Below, piece after piece: positions 1 to 9,900 of a stretch of DNA of 64,000 bases; within the stretch, counting starts at the first letter, position 1, and each line of letters begins with the position of its first letter. The notes below the pieces were generated by a model. It searched no databases. It was not told the DNA's origin and saw only the letters and a list, made by a program, of their open reading frames with translations. Source of the stretch: Echinicola arenosa (lineage in GTDB: Bacteria; Bacteroidota; Bacteroidia; Cytophagales; Cyclobacteriaceae); NCBI RefSeq assembly GCF_014841125.1, contig NZ_JACYTQ010000001.1:62001-126000 (forward strand), read 5' to 3'. The translations under genes and the position numbers were made by a program.

Positions 1-693
1 CAAAAATGAATGAAGTTCACTGTTATTCCATGCTTCAAAAGTCTCCTGGATCTGGCCATCACCATATCCTAATCCTCGCTTCATTAGGTCATATGTCTCC
101 GCAATTAGCTGCATAATGCCGTATTCGATTCCATTATGAACCATCTTCACATAGTTTCCGGCTGAACCTTTTCCCAAATAAGTCACACATGGTTCTCCAT
201 CTACTTTTGCAGCGATCGCCTCAAAAACGGGCCTTAACCTTTCATAAGCTTGTGCATCACCTCCGGGCATCATACTAGGACCAAACCTTGCTCCTTTTTC
301 TCCTCCAGAAATTCCCATTCCGAAAAAGTGAATATGCTGTTCGGCCAACTCACTGAACCTTCTGTCAGTATCTGGGAAATAAGAATTACCTCCATCAACT
401 ACAATATCTCCACTATCCAAAAAAGGCAACAATGATGCTATTGCCGCATCCACTGGCCTTCCTGCAGGAACCAAAAGCATAATGGCCTTTGGATTCCTTA
501 ATGATTTCACAAAAGCTTCCGCTGAAGTAAAGCCTTTTATCTTATGCCCTTCCGCTGCTTCTTTTTCTAAACTATTGGCTTTTTCTTCATCCAAATCCAA
601 TCCAGCAACTGCAAATCCATGGTCAGCCATGTTCAGCAGTAAATTTCTTCCCATCACCCCTAGGCCAACAATGCCAAAGTCATATTGTTCCAT
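1..693 (-). CDS. gnd: 6-phosphogluconate dehydrogenase, N-terminal part (cut by window edge)
   Basis: Catalyses NADP- or NAD-dependent oxidative decarboxylation of 6-phosphogluconate to ribulose 5-phosphate in the oxidative pentose phosphate pathway, in the cytoplasm. The frame stays open from the ATG at 693 to the left edge and gives the first 231 residues of a family usually near 470 or more. It begins with the Rossmann motif GIVGLGVMGRN, followed by the family signatures VDGGNSYFPDT, GISGGEKGARFGPSMMPGG and VKMVHNGIEYG. The last holds the Lys and Asn that contact substrate. The C-terminal helical dimer domain lies outside the window. It sits 36 bp downstream of rpiB on the same strand, so the two probably form an operon. 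Recognition is firm; completeness cannot be judged. Confidence 0.95.
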   Translation of the reverse strand, partial: MEQYDFGIVGLGVMGRNLLLNMADHGFAVAGLDLDEEKANSLEKEAAEGHKIKGFTSAEAFVKSLRNPKAIMLLVPAGRPVDAAIASLLPFLDSGDIVVDGGNSYFPDTDRRFSELAEQHIHFFGMGISGGEKGARFGPSMMPGGDAQAYERLRPVFEAIAAKVDGEPCVTYLGKGSAGNYVKMVHNGIEYGIMQLIAETYDLMKRGLGYGDGQIQETFEAWNNSELHSFL

Positions 694-729
694 TATATCA
701 AATTTCAATTTTTGGTCTTTTGTCTGCCC

Positions 730-1185
730 TTATTTATTGAATTCTTTTTCCAAGGCAATTACTTTTCCTAATCTTCTCTGAAATCTCTCCAAAGGCTGGT
801 AGCTTGCAGCTAAAAAAGTGGCTACCAATTCACGCATGAGAGCTAAACCAATGACCCTTCCTCCCAAACAAAGTAAATTCATATCATCGTGTTCCACACC
901 TTGGTGAGCAGAATACGGTTCTGTAACCAGCGCTGCCCTTACTCCGGGAACCTTATTGGCGGCTACTGATACTCCCACTCCACTTCCACAAATGGCGATA
1001 CCTCTTTGAATTTCTCCCTTCGAAATGGCTACCGCCAATGGCTTGATAATATCAGGGTAATCATCTGCAGCATCAAAGTTAAATGCCCCAAAATCCTTTA
1101 CTGAATAGCCATTGTCTTTTAACCATTCCAATATCTCTTGTTTTTGTTCAAAGCCTGCATGATCAGCAGCAATACCTATTTCCAT
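730..1185 (-). CDS. rpiB: Ribose-5-phosphate isomerase B
   Basis: Interconverts ribulose 5-phosphate and ribose 5-phosphate in the cytoplasm. The 151-residue length is normal for the RpiB/LacAB family. Visible motifs are AADHAG near residues 7-11, the active-site Cys66 in CGSGVGVSVAANK, and HDDMNLLCLGGR. The start is an ATG. gnd follows 36 bp downstream, so the product of one enzyme feeds the other. A good TTTG/TAnnTTTG-type promoter candidate lies about 75 bp upstream. LacA/LacB-type galactose-6-phosphate isomerases are related, but the gnd partnership favours RpiB. Confidence 0.95.
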   Translation of the reverse strand: MEIGIAADHAGFEQKQEILEWLKDNGYSVKDFGAFNFDAADDYPDIIKPLAVAISKGEIQRGIAICGSGVGVSVAANKVPGVRAALVTEPYSAHQGVEHDDMNLLCLGGRVIGLALMRELVATFLAASYQPLERFQRRLGKVIALEKEFNK

Positions 1186-1511
1186 TTTTTAGGTCGTTTG
1201 TTTTGTGCTTATCTAAACATTCAAAAAGCACCTATTAATTCCTCTTTGATTTAGAAAGCCCAAAAATAGGATTTTTTGATTTAAACCAAGCCTAATACTG
1301 ACTTCAATTCAATCAAATAACCATAGTTTTATTCTATTAAGCCTATTGAGCCCATGGAGAATATTGGCAAAACTAAAAAATACAAAAGCAATCTCCGAAA
1401 CTCAATGAAGATTTGGTTGGTTTCAACATGCATTAAATACCCAATAATTATTCCTTTATTAGTGACTTAAAAGGGTGATATAAATTTAGTAGAACTATTT
1501 AAACCTAAGAC
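1186..1511. other. Intergenic region between divergent genes
   Basis: AT-rich spacer between rpiB (leftward) and the membrane protein gene at 1512 (rightward). Apart from the rpiB promoter candidate at 1261-1290, I see no RNA gene, repeat or convincing rightward promoter. The stretch TATAAATTTA near 1480 is only a partial match to a -7 element. Confidence 0.5.
1261..1290 (-). promoter_or_regulatory. Candidate Bacteroidota-type promoter of rpiB-gnd
   Basis: Read on the minus strand, a perfect -7 element TATTTTTG (1268-1261) follows a partial -33 element CTTG (1290-1287) with an 18-nt spacer. This matches the TTTG/TAnnTTTG layout of the Bacteroidota housekeeping sigma factor. The predicted transcript would have a leader of roughly 70 nt before the rpiB ATG. 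Confidence 0.4.
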
Positions 1512-2174
1512 GTGAACCATCCATTTTATCAAAAACCTATCAAGGAGCAAAAGAGATTTATCATCTTAGCCGGAATGATCATTTTTTCAGTTTTTGGTCT
1601 GATAATAAGCCTAGCAGTTCTTACTAAATTCTATTGGTTAAGTTTGATTGCTGCTTTTTGGCTAATTATCTCGGCTCCTTTTGTTGATACTCCAACTGGT
1701 AAAAAGAGTGGAAAACTACATTATTATTCTCCTCTCTTTATTTCGGAAAAACTATCTAATAACAAAGTCATATTTCATGGAGGAACTTTATTTGACTATT
1801 ATTTTGTACTTGATTTTTCGCAGAGTGGACGTAGAAGAACCCATTTTATAATTCACAACTACCTTGAAGGTATTCTGGCCTTTATTGAAAAGCACGAAAG
1901 TGATTTTGCTGACGACACGGTCCTAGAAGGAACTAGCTATATTCTTCATGCCAAAACTGCCCAAAAACTGGGTTTTTCTCCTGCTCAAACCGATGGAATT
2001 CAAACTATTATCTTACTGTTAAACTACCCAACATTAACCCTTTCCTATTCTATTTCAAAGGGCAGATTGAGCTTTCCCAAGCTATCAAGAGTCAAAACCT
2101 ACCAAAGCACCCTTGGAAAACTGAAAAGCCAAAAAGAGAAGATCAAATTTCTAAAGGACAAATTAAAACCATAA
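1512..2174 (+). CDS. Hypothetical protein with two N-terminal membrane segments
   Basis: Family not recognised. The 220-residue product starts at a GTG. Two hydrophobic segments (about residues 17-38 and 42-58) form a hairpin in the inner membrane. A polar, lysine-rich domain of about 160 residues follows and probably faces the cytoplasm. The arrangement recalls small bacterial proteins with a two-helix hairpin and a PH-like or YcxB-like domain, but that is only a resemblance. The last 30 residues are strongly basic and helical. It is a single-gene transcription unit that ends in a perfect hairpin shared with the convergent gene. Confidence 0.65.
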   Translation: MNHPFYQKPIKEQKRFIILAGMIIFSVFGLIISLAVLTKFYWLSLIAAFWLIISAPFVDTPTGKKSGKLHYYSPLFISEKLSNNKVIFHGGTLFDYYFVLDFSQSGRRRTHFIIHNYLEGILAFIEKHESDFADDTVLEGTSYILHAKTAQKLGFSPAQTDGIQTIILLLNYPTLTLSYSISKGRLSFPKLSRVKTYQSTLGKLKSQKEKIKFLKDKLKP

Positions 2175-2196
2175 CCTTCGATCACCTCCAAAAAGA

Positions 2197-2220
2197 AAAG
2201 CCCCATACACATGGGGCTTT
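2197..2220. terminator. Bidirectional terminator hairpin
   Basis: Perfect 10-bp inverted repeat AAAGCCCCAT / ATGGGGCTTT with the 4-nt loop ACAC. It is GC-rich at its centre with A/T flanks on both sides. It lies 22 bp after the stop of the rightward gene and 47 bp after the stop of the leftward permease gene, so it can serve both. Confidence 0.85.
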
Positions 2221-2267
2221 CTCTACCACTATAATAAACATTCAACTATATATCTGATAAACGGTTT

Positions 2268-3386
2268 CTATTCTGCTTCTTCCTCAGATAATTTATATGC
2301 TATGCTTGACTTTCTAAATAATTGAAAAATAACTGGAATCGCAGCGAGCGCCATTAATACTATCCCTCCTAAAAAGATATGGTAAGGATTAATAAAGTAG
2401 CTTCCTGAGCTAAACACACCCAATATCACCAAAGTACTGAACGGAAGTGAAACAGCTAGAATGTTAAGACCCAAACCTAAGTCAAACGTCTCTTTATGAG
2501 GACTATTATCATCCAATTTTTCCATACCTGAAACAGCAGACATATGTGCAAATGGCCAGAAACTGCAAGCGCTTTGAGGAAAAACTACCGCCAACAGTAT
2601 AGCTGCCTCGCTGGGCATGGGCACAAACATCACCATCAAACCACTCAAAATAAAAGTAATCCCTGACCTAAAAGCCAATAAAGACACGATCATTTTCAAT
2701 TGATCCCATTTTAAGACGGCCGCAACACCGATGAATATAAGAATGAGTGGCGTCATCAAGTTCTTCATCTGAACAATGGCTTCACTCAAAAACAAAGGCA
2801 TACTTTCAAGCGTAACTCCAAAGCTCAGCAAGATAATCGCCACTATCATCACCATGTTTATCGGTTCATTGAGCATGGAGAGCAAAAGCCCTTTAACCTT
2901 CTGATTTCCGGAATGGGAAACAGAATGATTGGCTTTATAGTACCAGCTCATTGCCAGTAAATACGTCAAAATCAACACAAACACTTTATTGCCAATGTCC
3001 GCTAAAGCCCCCCATGCCAAGGCCTCATCCCCCAAGTACTCTACCAAAAAGGGGAAACATGAGAGCCCAGGAGCCAAAGAAGGCAAAAGCATCATCAGTG
3101 TGCGCATAGTAGATGTATCATTCTCTATCCCATATATGGGCAGCACATATTTACTTACTACCAACATCAACAAGTTAAACAGCAATGCCAAAACAGGAAG
3201 AAACAATAGATCAGGCTGTATTTCAATTTTGAGAAGCGCCACAAAAATAATTGCAGGCAAAGCAATGTTAAGGATGATAATCTTTAATCCTTTTTTGTGT
3301 TCCTCTTTATTCAATTTACTTTTTAGCAAAAAACCTATGCCAATAAGTAGCAAAAGAGAAAGGGTTTTTTGTATAGCTATACTCAT
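2268..3386 (-). CDS. AEC-family permease (auxin efflux carrier-like transporter)
   Basis: Predicted inner-membrane transporter of 372 residues with about ten hydrophobic segments and two halves typical of the AEC family. In the middle of the protein, before a long polar cytoplasmic loop, is the segment LPSLAPGLSCFPF. The C-terminal half holds FPQSACSFWPFAHMSAVSG, where AEC proteins carry small-residue crossover motifs. Family substrates include malate, malonate and amino-acid-like anions, and none can be assigned here. It starts 16 bp after the stop of the Tat-signal aminotransferase gene, so the two are almost certainly cotranscribed and may act on the same compound. Confidence 0.85.
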   Translation of the reverse strand: MSIAIQKTLSLLLLIGIGFLLKSKLNKEEHKKGLKIIILNIALPAIIFVALLKIEIQPDLLFLPVLALLFNLLMLVVSKYVLPIYGIENDTSTMRTLMMLLPSLAPGLSCFPFLVEYLGDEALAWGALADIGNKVFVLILTYLLAMSWYYKANHSVSHSGNQKVKGLLLSMLNEPINMVMIVAIILLSFGVTLESMPLFLSEAIVQMKNLMTPLILIFIGVAAVLKWDQLKMIVSLLAFRSGITFILSGLMVMFVPMPSEAAILLAVVFPQSACSFWPFAHMSAVSGMEKLDDNSPHKETFDLGLGLNILAVSLPFSTLVILGVFSSGSYFINPYHIFLGGIVLMALAAIPVIFQLFRKSSIAYKLSEEEAE

Positions 3387-3402
3387 AATAGGCCAAATAT
3401 TT

Positions 3403-4584
3403 TTAGACTGTTACTTTCTTAAATGCCTCAAGGAATATCTCCATTTCTGGCATGGTCCCCATACTTACACGACACCAAGGTTTGTCTAAGAATTCATATG
3501 CTCTTACACCAACCCCTTCGGCAAACATGGATTTGAGAAATTTATCACCTTCCATTGCTATAGGAAAAATCATAAAGCTTGTGGATGATGGAATCACATC
3601 ATATCCCATTCCTGTCAATTCTGAGTAGACATAATCCCTACATTCCTTGTTCATGCTTCTACATTCAGCAATAAACTTTTCCTCATTCATGCTCACTATA
3701 GCTCCCTTGAGGGAGGTAACGGACAAGCCCATGGTGCTTCTTACCATATTGGTAATACTTTCTATTCTTTCAGGAAGCGCTACGATGTAGCCTATTCTCA
3801 AACCGGCCATTCCGTGGATTTTACTAAAAGTTCTTGCCACAATGACATCATGTCCTTCAGCCACTAGGCCTACCATCGTGTTCTCCTCAGGCTTATCCAT
3901 AAACTCCAAGTAAGCTTCATCCACAAAAATCGGTGTCTTGGCAGATACTTTCTTACAGAATGATTTGAGTTTTGCTGGATCAGTAACAGAACCAGTTGGA
4001 TTGTTTGGGTTACAGACATAAACCAGTTTTGTTTCATCGTCTACTGATTTTGCCATGCCTTCTAGATCGTGAGAAAAGTCCTGAGTAAGAGGAACCGGCT
4101 TCCAAGTAGCTCCGATTCTTCTTGAAGTATTGATCAAAGACATGTAGGATGGATCAGCTGAAACTATATTTCCCCCTTCCAAAAACCTTACAATGGCGGT
4201 TTTCTCCAAGAGGTCTGTCGAACCTGGCCCCAACATAATATGATCTTTGGTGACCCCTTCTTTCTCTGCAATCATATCAATTAGGGTAGCTGCATCCCCA
4301 TGAGCATATCTGTTCCCTAAAGAAACGGCATCGGAAATCGTGGAAATAACTTTTTTGGAAGGGCCATAAGGATTTTCATTGGCTAAAAGTCGAGCCTTTA
4401 AGGCTGGGGCCTTCTCCTTATACAATGGATCATGCTCCCAAAGTAAACTTTCTGGATTAAAGGGAGACACATGAGTAGATACGCGAGTTGTATTTGCCGA
4501 TACTATTGAAGGGGCCAAACCTATGCCTCCAGCTGCCAATAAACTGGACTTGAGCCAAGCTCTTCTGTTGATTTTTGCTGTCAT
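3403..4584 (-). CDS. Tat-exported PLP-dependent aminotransferase (HisC-like fold type I)
   Basis: The 393-residue product begins with a twin-arginine signal (NRRAWLKSS, residues 6-14, then a moderately hydrophobic stretch to Ala30). A complete fold-type I aminotransferase domain follows: ARLLANENPYGPS near 65-76, the PLP-pocket motif CNPNNPTG at 191-198, VDEAY with Asp222, the Schiff-base Lys255 in RTFSK, and the carboxylate-binding GLRIGY. All catalytic residues are kept, so it should be active once folded with PLP in the cytoplasm and then exported. HisC-like enzymes are normally cytosolic and act in histidine or aromatic amino-acid synthesis. No his genes are nearby, and its partner is a permease. 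The real substrate is unknown. Confidence 0.9.
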   Translation of the reverse strand: MTAKINRRAWLKSSLLAAGGIGLAPSIVSANTTRVSTHVSPFNPESLLWEHDPLYKEKAPALKARLLANENPYGPSKKVISTISDAVSLGNRYAHGDAATLIDMIAEKEGVTKDHIMLGPGSTDLLEKTAIVRFLEGGNIVSADPSYMSLINTSRRIGATWKPVPLTQDFSHDLEGMAKSVDDETKLVYVCNPNNPTGSVTDPAKLKSFCKKVSAKTPIFVDEAYLEFMDKPEENTMVGLVAEGHDVIVARTFSKIHGMAGLRIGYIVALPERIESITNMVRSTMGLSVTSLKGAIVSMNEEKFIAECRSMNKECRDYVYSELTGMGYDVIPSSTSFMIFPIAMEGDKFLKSMFAEGVGVRAYEFLDKPWCRVSMGTMPEMEIFLEAFKKVTV

Positions 4585-4863
4585 GGTTGAAATGGTTATA
4601 ATTTTAAATTGATGTATTCTTCTAAATAAATTCTACAGTAATGGACTTACTGACTTGTTTCCTTAGGAAGTAAGCACCAGTACTGTAATCAATCATCAAT
4701 TATTTTGGGCTTCTATATATATGTCAACCTTGCTCACCCTCACCTCTATCTAAAACTCACTTTTAAGCCAGTTTTTAATAAATAATATCAAAAACATAAA
4801 AAATAGGTTGAAAATTAAACTATCAATATCATAATTTACAAATTAAAAAGTAAAACATCTAAC
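4585..4863. other. AT-rich upstream region of the aminotransferase-permease operon
   Basis: About 280 bp between the aminotransferase start (leftward) and the terminator of the neighbouring operon. It must contain the aminotransferase promoter, but I found no exact TAnnTTTG element on that strand. No RNA gene, repeat or convincing short gene was seen. Confidence 0.4.
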
Positions 4864-4896
4864 AAAAAAACCTAGATGACTGCGCCACCTAGGTTT
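4864..4896 (-). terminator. Intrinsic terminator of the SusC/SusD-lipoprotein operon
   Basis: Inverted repeat with arms 4868-4878 and 4886-4896 (11 bp, one mismatch) and a 7-nt loop. On the minus strand the hairpin is followed directly by a run of seven T. It lies 53 bp past the stop of the lipoprotein gene and fits as the 3' end of the orphan uptake operon. Confidence 0.85.
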
Positions 4897-4949
4897 CGAC
4901 CTATAGAATTACCCATTACTAATCACTAACATGGTTGAGAATACAGTAC

Positions 4950-5402
4950 CTACTCAACACGTACTATATGGTATTTCCGAAAACTCACATTCTTATGGGT
5001 TCCAGAAAACTCCAATCTTACCTGATCCCCAGAAGATGCTGCCGACAGGCCTAAAGCCTCCCAGGAAACACTAAGGTCTATTTTTCCTTCCCCATCAGTC
5101 ACTAAAGTCGATACTTCTTCTGTTTGGTTGATATAAACCAAAACTTGAAGATCTGAAACTGGAATACTGTCGATACCAACTGTATGATCTAAAATTCCAC
5201 TTTTATCAAGTTCCATAAATGTAGCCGTTACACCAACTGAAGCATCAGCTGGAAAGGAACTCCCTTCTAAAAGTACAAGCACAGGTGAAGCAACATTTGG
5301 AGTCGCCAAATCATCAACATCTTCACAACTCACTGCAACAAAGGCTAATGCCACTATCAACATACCCCAAACTTTATTTTGTATATTTTTCATCTTTTTC
5401 AT
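4950..5402 (-). CDS. Small lipoprotein downstream of SusC/SusD, function unknown
   Basis: No family recognised. I chose the ATG at 5402 rather than the longer frame from 5453. It gives a short lysine-rich N-terminus (MKKMKN), a hydrophobic core and a lipobox AVSC, with the lipidated Cys followed by acidic residues as in surface lipoproteins of this phylum. The mature part (about 125 residues) is rich in Val, Ser and Thr and looks like a single beta-sandwich. It follows the SusD gene closely and is the last gene before the terminator, the position where Sus-type loci often carry a surface glycan- or ligand-binding protein. Ligand unknown. Confidence 0.75.
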   Translation of the reverse strand: MKKMKNIQNKVWGMLIVALAFVAVSCEDVDDLATPNVASPVLVLLEGSSFPADASVGVTATFMELDKSGILDHTVGIDSIPVSDLQVLVYINQTEEVSTLVTDGEGKIDLSVSWEALGLSAASSGDQVRLEFSGTHKNVSFRKYHIVRVE

Positions 5403-5434
5403 CTTTTTGAATAACGTAAATAGAATCGGATATT

Positions 5435-6901
5435 TTAGTTTTCTACCCACCAAAGTGGTACTCTCATATTATCTTCTCCACCAAGTATTCTAACTCCCTC
5501 GTCCAAAGCTGACTTATTCAAAGAATATTCCGAGGTAGGATATTCTATTCTGGTAGGCAAAACACCTTCATTATAAAAAACTGAATTTGGATTTGCAGGA
5601 GGAAAAACAGGGTATCCCGTCCTTCTATATTCCGTCCAAGCTTCAATCCCTTGTCCAAAAAGTGCCAACCATTTTTGAGTCATTATCGCCTCTTTGTCCA
5701 CCATGCCTACCCTTGACATATAATCACCAGGCATATCCAACCCATGCTGATCAAATGATGCAGCAATAGCCTCTTCCAGCAAAGCTGCCGGATCACCATC
5801 AATATCCCCGTCATATGCTGCTTCTGCTTTTATAAAAAGCAATTCTGCATAGCTCATTAGAATACTGGGGGCGGTAGGATCAAGAAATTTTGTCCCAATG
5901 GTTGATGCAGTATAAGTACTTGCTGCAGCATCAGTGAGGCCATTAGGCAAACCTGCATACGAACCATCAGCCAAGGGAAGTGCATAAACTGTAATCCTAT
6001 CATCATCTAGCTCCAACAATTTGTTAATCAAAGTTTCACTAATGTTCCAATCTGATCGAGTTGAGAAGACATCAAACATCTTGTTTCTACTTCCTATTAC
6101 ATCTACATGATGAAGTTGAGCGAAGTCATCGTTATTCATGAATACAGGGTACACACTTGGGTTACCTAGAATTTCCGCCATTACTGCTTGGGATTCCGTT
6201 GGCTTTTGCTCAGCTTGGTGATTTGCCAATTTCAGCCTTAAGGAATTGGCAAACTTTTTCCACTTTAAAATATCTCCATCAAAAAGAATATCTCCATTAA
6301 TAGCCGGCCCATTTACATCCATTAGCGTATTGGCGGTACCCAGTTCTTCCAATAGCCCCGCATAAATTTCCTCCATGGAATCGTATTTGGGGCTATTAAT
6401 AGCTTCTTCCGCTGTTCCTTTTAACGCCTCTGAATAAGGAATCGGGCCAAACACATCTGTCATATATGAAAAAGTAAAGGCTTTCATTGTTATCGCTACT
6501 CCCTGATAATTACTATTAGGAAACTCACCATCTTCTGCCGAAAGCTTCAAAACACTTTCAAAATTAATCAAGGCATCATTATACAGCGCATCCCAAGTCC
6601 CGGATGAAATAGTCAAAGGGATTTCATAACTATCACCTTCAACATTGATATATATATTTCTGGCCAAGTGCTGCATCCAGCACATCGCTGCATCAATGTT
6701 CAACCGCTCAAACCTGGTACTATGCCCCCAATATCTATCTACCGAAACCTGAATGGCATTGGGCAATAATAAGGCCGGCGAAATACTCACCGGGTTATTA
6801 GGATCCGTATTCATCTCTTCAAAATCCCCCGTACAAGCTTCCAAAACCAAGCCTACCATGGAAATCATCAGAATGCTATATATTCTTTTTAAACTTTTCA
6901 T
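5435..6901 (-). CDS. SusD/RagB-family surface lipoprotein (SusD-like group 2)
   Basis: Nutrient-binding lid protein of an outer-membrane TonB-dependent importer. It has 488 residues with a signal peptide and lipobox-like LEAC at about residues 20-23. Next comes DFEEMNTDPNNPVSIS, the typical N-terminus of the SusD-like_2 group, then helical TPR-like repeats. FTFSYMTDVFGPIPYSEAL and MSYAELLFIKAEAAY are hallmark SusD motifs. It follows its SusC partner by 30 bp and the two would form a SusC2D2 complex. No glycosidase, peptidase or sulfatase lies nearby, so the substrate could be a peptide or a glycan. Confidence 0.93.
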   Translation of the reverse strand: MKSLKRIYSILMISMVGLVLEACTGDFEEMNTDPNNPVSISPALLLPNAIQVSVDRYWGHSTRFERLNIDAAMCWMQHLARNIYINVEGDSYEIPLTISSGTWDALYNDALINFESVLKLSAEDGEFPNSNYQGVAITMKAFTFSYMTDVFGPIPYSEALKGTAEEAINSPKYDSMEEIYAGLLEELGTANTLMDVNGPAINGDILFDGDILKWKKFANSLRLKLANHQAEQKPTESQAVMAEILGNPSVYPVFMNNDDFAQLHHVDVIGSRNKMFDVFSTRSDWNISETLINKLLELDDDRITVYALPLADGSYAGLPNGLTDAAASTYTASTIGTKFLDPTAPSILMSYAELLFIKAEAAYDGDIDGDPAALLEEAIAASFDQHGLDMPGDYMSRVGMVDKEAIMTQKWLALFGQGIEAWTEYRRTGYPVFPPANPNSVFYNEGVLPTRIEYPTSEYSLNKSALDEGVRILGGEDNMRVPLWWVEN

Positions 6902-6931
6902 AATAATTCGTTTTAAACTCCAGACTTAAGA

Positions 6932-9900
6932 TCAAAAAGTAAGGCTTAGGTTAAAGCCAACACTTCTGGTAGAAGGTTGTTCACCGTAAGAAAAACCCTG
7001 GGCATTCCCTCCTTTCATATCTACCTGCGGATCCATATGAGGATGGTTTTTGTACAAAATCGCTAAGTTCCTACCGACAGCAGAAACCTTTAGTGATTGT
7101 ATAAAATTGTTGCCAAGGAAGTTTTTAGGGAAAGTATAACCCAAGGTCAACTCTCTCAATTTGACATAACTTCCATCAAAAATTCCAGCCTCGTGATAGG
7201 TTCTTGGGTTTTGTGCATTCCAAAATGTAGCAGCATTAACAATGACATCATTGGTGACGTATACTGGAGATTCTTCCGTACCCACATTCATTACTCCTTC
7301 CCCAATTATGCCCTCTTCCCTGCCAATTGCAGTTTCAGCATATTGCCCCGTTTTTCTGGCCAATCCTGTACCCACATCAAAAAGGTCACCGCCCATTCTA
7401 ATATCAATCAGAGAGCCTAGTGACCAATTTTTATAACTGAAATTATTGGAGAACCCACCCATCCAATCCGGCTGAATATTGCCTAACGCAAACGTCCCTT
7501 CTTCCAGCTGAGGCAAACCATCCTTATACACAATATCGCCTTCAGGAGACCTCAAATACCTTCTTCCATATAAAGTTCCATAGGGCTGTCCTACCCTTGC
7601 TTCGGAAGTCAAACTGTTCTGACTGGCCAGTGTATAGTTTTCCAAACCTTCCGCAAGTTCAACCACAAGGTTTCTGTTTCGGGAAAAGTTAAAGGACATG
7701 TCCCAATTGAAACCTAAATCAGATTGAATAGGAGTACCATATACCATCAGCTCAACCCCCTTGTTGGTTATTTCTCCAGCATTGAGAATCTGGCTTGCAT
7801 AACCTGAAGACCTGGAAATGGATACCGCGAGAATCTGATTGGTAGTCGACTGGGAGTAGTAGGTAAAATCCAACCCTATTCTACCCTCTAAGAACCTTAA
7901 GTCCAAGCCCAGTTCTTTTCCAGTTGTAATCTCAGGCTTCAAATTGATATTGGCAATTTCACTGGACTCAGCATATGTCGGCGTAGTTCCTGCCCACAAT
8001 CCTTCAGCATTATACACCTGATTCAGCATATAAGGATCCGCATCACTCCCCACTTGTGCCCAGCTGGCCCTTAGCTTTGCAAATGAAAGCACATTGCTTT
8101 GAATGTCCAGCATATCTGTAATGACAGCACTCAAAGCCACAGAAGGATAAAAGAACGAGTTATTATCCACAGGCAAGGTGCTTGACCAATCATTTCTTCC
8201 TGTTACATCCAAAAACAAATAATTGTTAAGGCCAAATGTTGCTGAACCAAAAAGACTGTTCACTTCCTGTTCCCTAATGGTGCTTTCGGGCGTTACAGGA
8301 CTTGCATAGTTTCCAAGATTATAAAGGCCATCAATGGTCAATTCACTGACATTGACATAGTTTCTTTTGTAATAATTGGTACGGTTAATCCCTCCGGCTT
8401 GAACTTTCAAAGAAAAAGCATTACTGAATTCCTTGTCATAGGTAAAAATAAAATCACTATTGGTTTCTTGACTACTAAGCACGGTTTCCGTGTAAGAGCC
8501 TTTGGTGGTAACATAGTTCTTGGTCCTTTCGACTCCTGTAACATTGATCCGAGTATCGGTCCAAAAATCTGTACCTGATCTCACCATTAAACTCAATTCA
8601 TCTGTGAACTGATAATTTACAGCAATATTTCCTAGCAACCGGTCTTTTGTATTGGCATTGGTATAATACTCTTGTAAAAAGTATGGGTTGGAGAAATACT
8701 CATGTTGCCAATTGGCATAGGGGTAGTCATCACCATCTCGAAATGTCTTACGCTGGATATCATAATAATCCCTCCAATTCATCAGTTTGGTAAAATCGGT
8801 ATGCCGATGAGACCAAATAAAGTCTGAACTACCAGAGTATCTTCTATTGTCCGAACCTGATTTGACATACTCAGCACTGATGGTTACATTAAATTTATCC
8901 GTAAAATTGTACCCTGTGTTAAGCTTGAAATTATTTCTATAATAATCATTGTTCCACATGATACTTTTCTGATCTAGACGACCGATGGACAACCGAAAAT
9001 TTCCTTGGTCATTCCCACCTGAAACAGCCACATTGTTACTAATGGTCTTCCCTGTTTCCCAAAAATCTCCCCAGTTATCTGGCTGAGGAGTTAAGGCCGT
9101 CAACCCCGGAGCTGAATACCATAGTGGCACCATGCTACCATCCATAGGCTGCCCCCAACTTTCGTCCACCCCAGCGGTTCCTCTTATTCCATCAGCATCA
9201 AATCCATTCCGCCCATCTACATACCAAGTTCTGTATCCTGTTCCTCCTCCGTATGTGTTTTGAAAGTCAGGCTTCACCAAAGGATTGTCAAAGGTCATAT
9301 TAGAATTAATGGCCACGCCAATTCCCTTGGTCCCTTTACCGTCTTTGGTGGTCACCATAATGACCCCGTTAGCAGCCCTAGATCCATATAAGGCAGCTGC
9401 CGTGGCACCTTTAAGTACATTAATCTCTTTAATATTATCTGGGTTGATTTCTGAAAGGCCGTTGCCATAGGTTCTGGAAGATGTTTGTTCTAGAGGAACA
9501 CCATCCACTACCACCAAGGGTTGGTTACCTCCTGCCACTGATGAAGATCCACGTATGACTACATGGGCACCACTTCCGGGCATAGAGTTACCATTAATCT
9601 GCACTCCAGCCACTCTTCCGGAAAGGCTGTTAACTATATTTGGGTTTTGGGCCTCTGTCAACTCATCACCTTTTACACTCTGCACGGTATAACCAAGTGC
9701 CTTCTTATCCCTTTCCAAACCGAAGGCCGTTACGACAATTTCATTTAAGGCCATCGTACTGGAAGATAGAACGATAGTTAATTCAGTCTCGGCACCAACG
9801 GTCACCTCTTTGGTTTCAAAACCAATAAAAGAAACCACCAGGATTTTATCACTGGCATTGCCTTCAACATCAAGGGTAAACTTACCATCAAGGTCAGTCA

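Noticed and set aside
5403-5453. Longer start for the small lipoprotein (51 bp upstream, overlapping susD)
   Set aside because: The extension adds a basic segment before an already complete lipoprotein signal; the ATG at 5402 gives the normal signal length.
7097-7436. Overlapping rightward open frames opposite the STN-type susC gene
   Set aside because: They lie antisense to conserved barrel sequence and show no domain or coding bias of their own.
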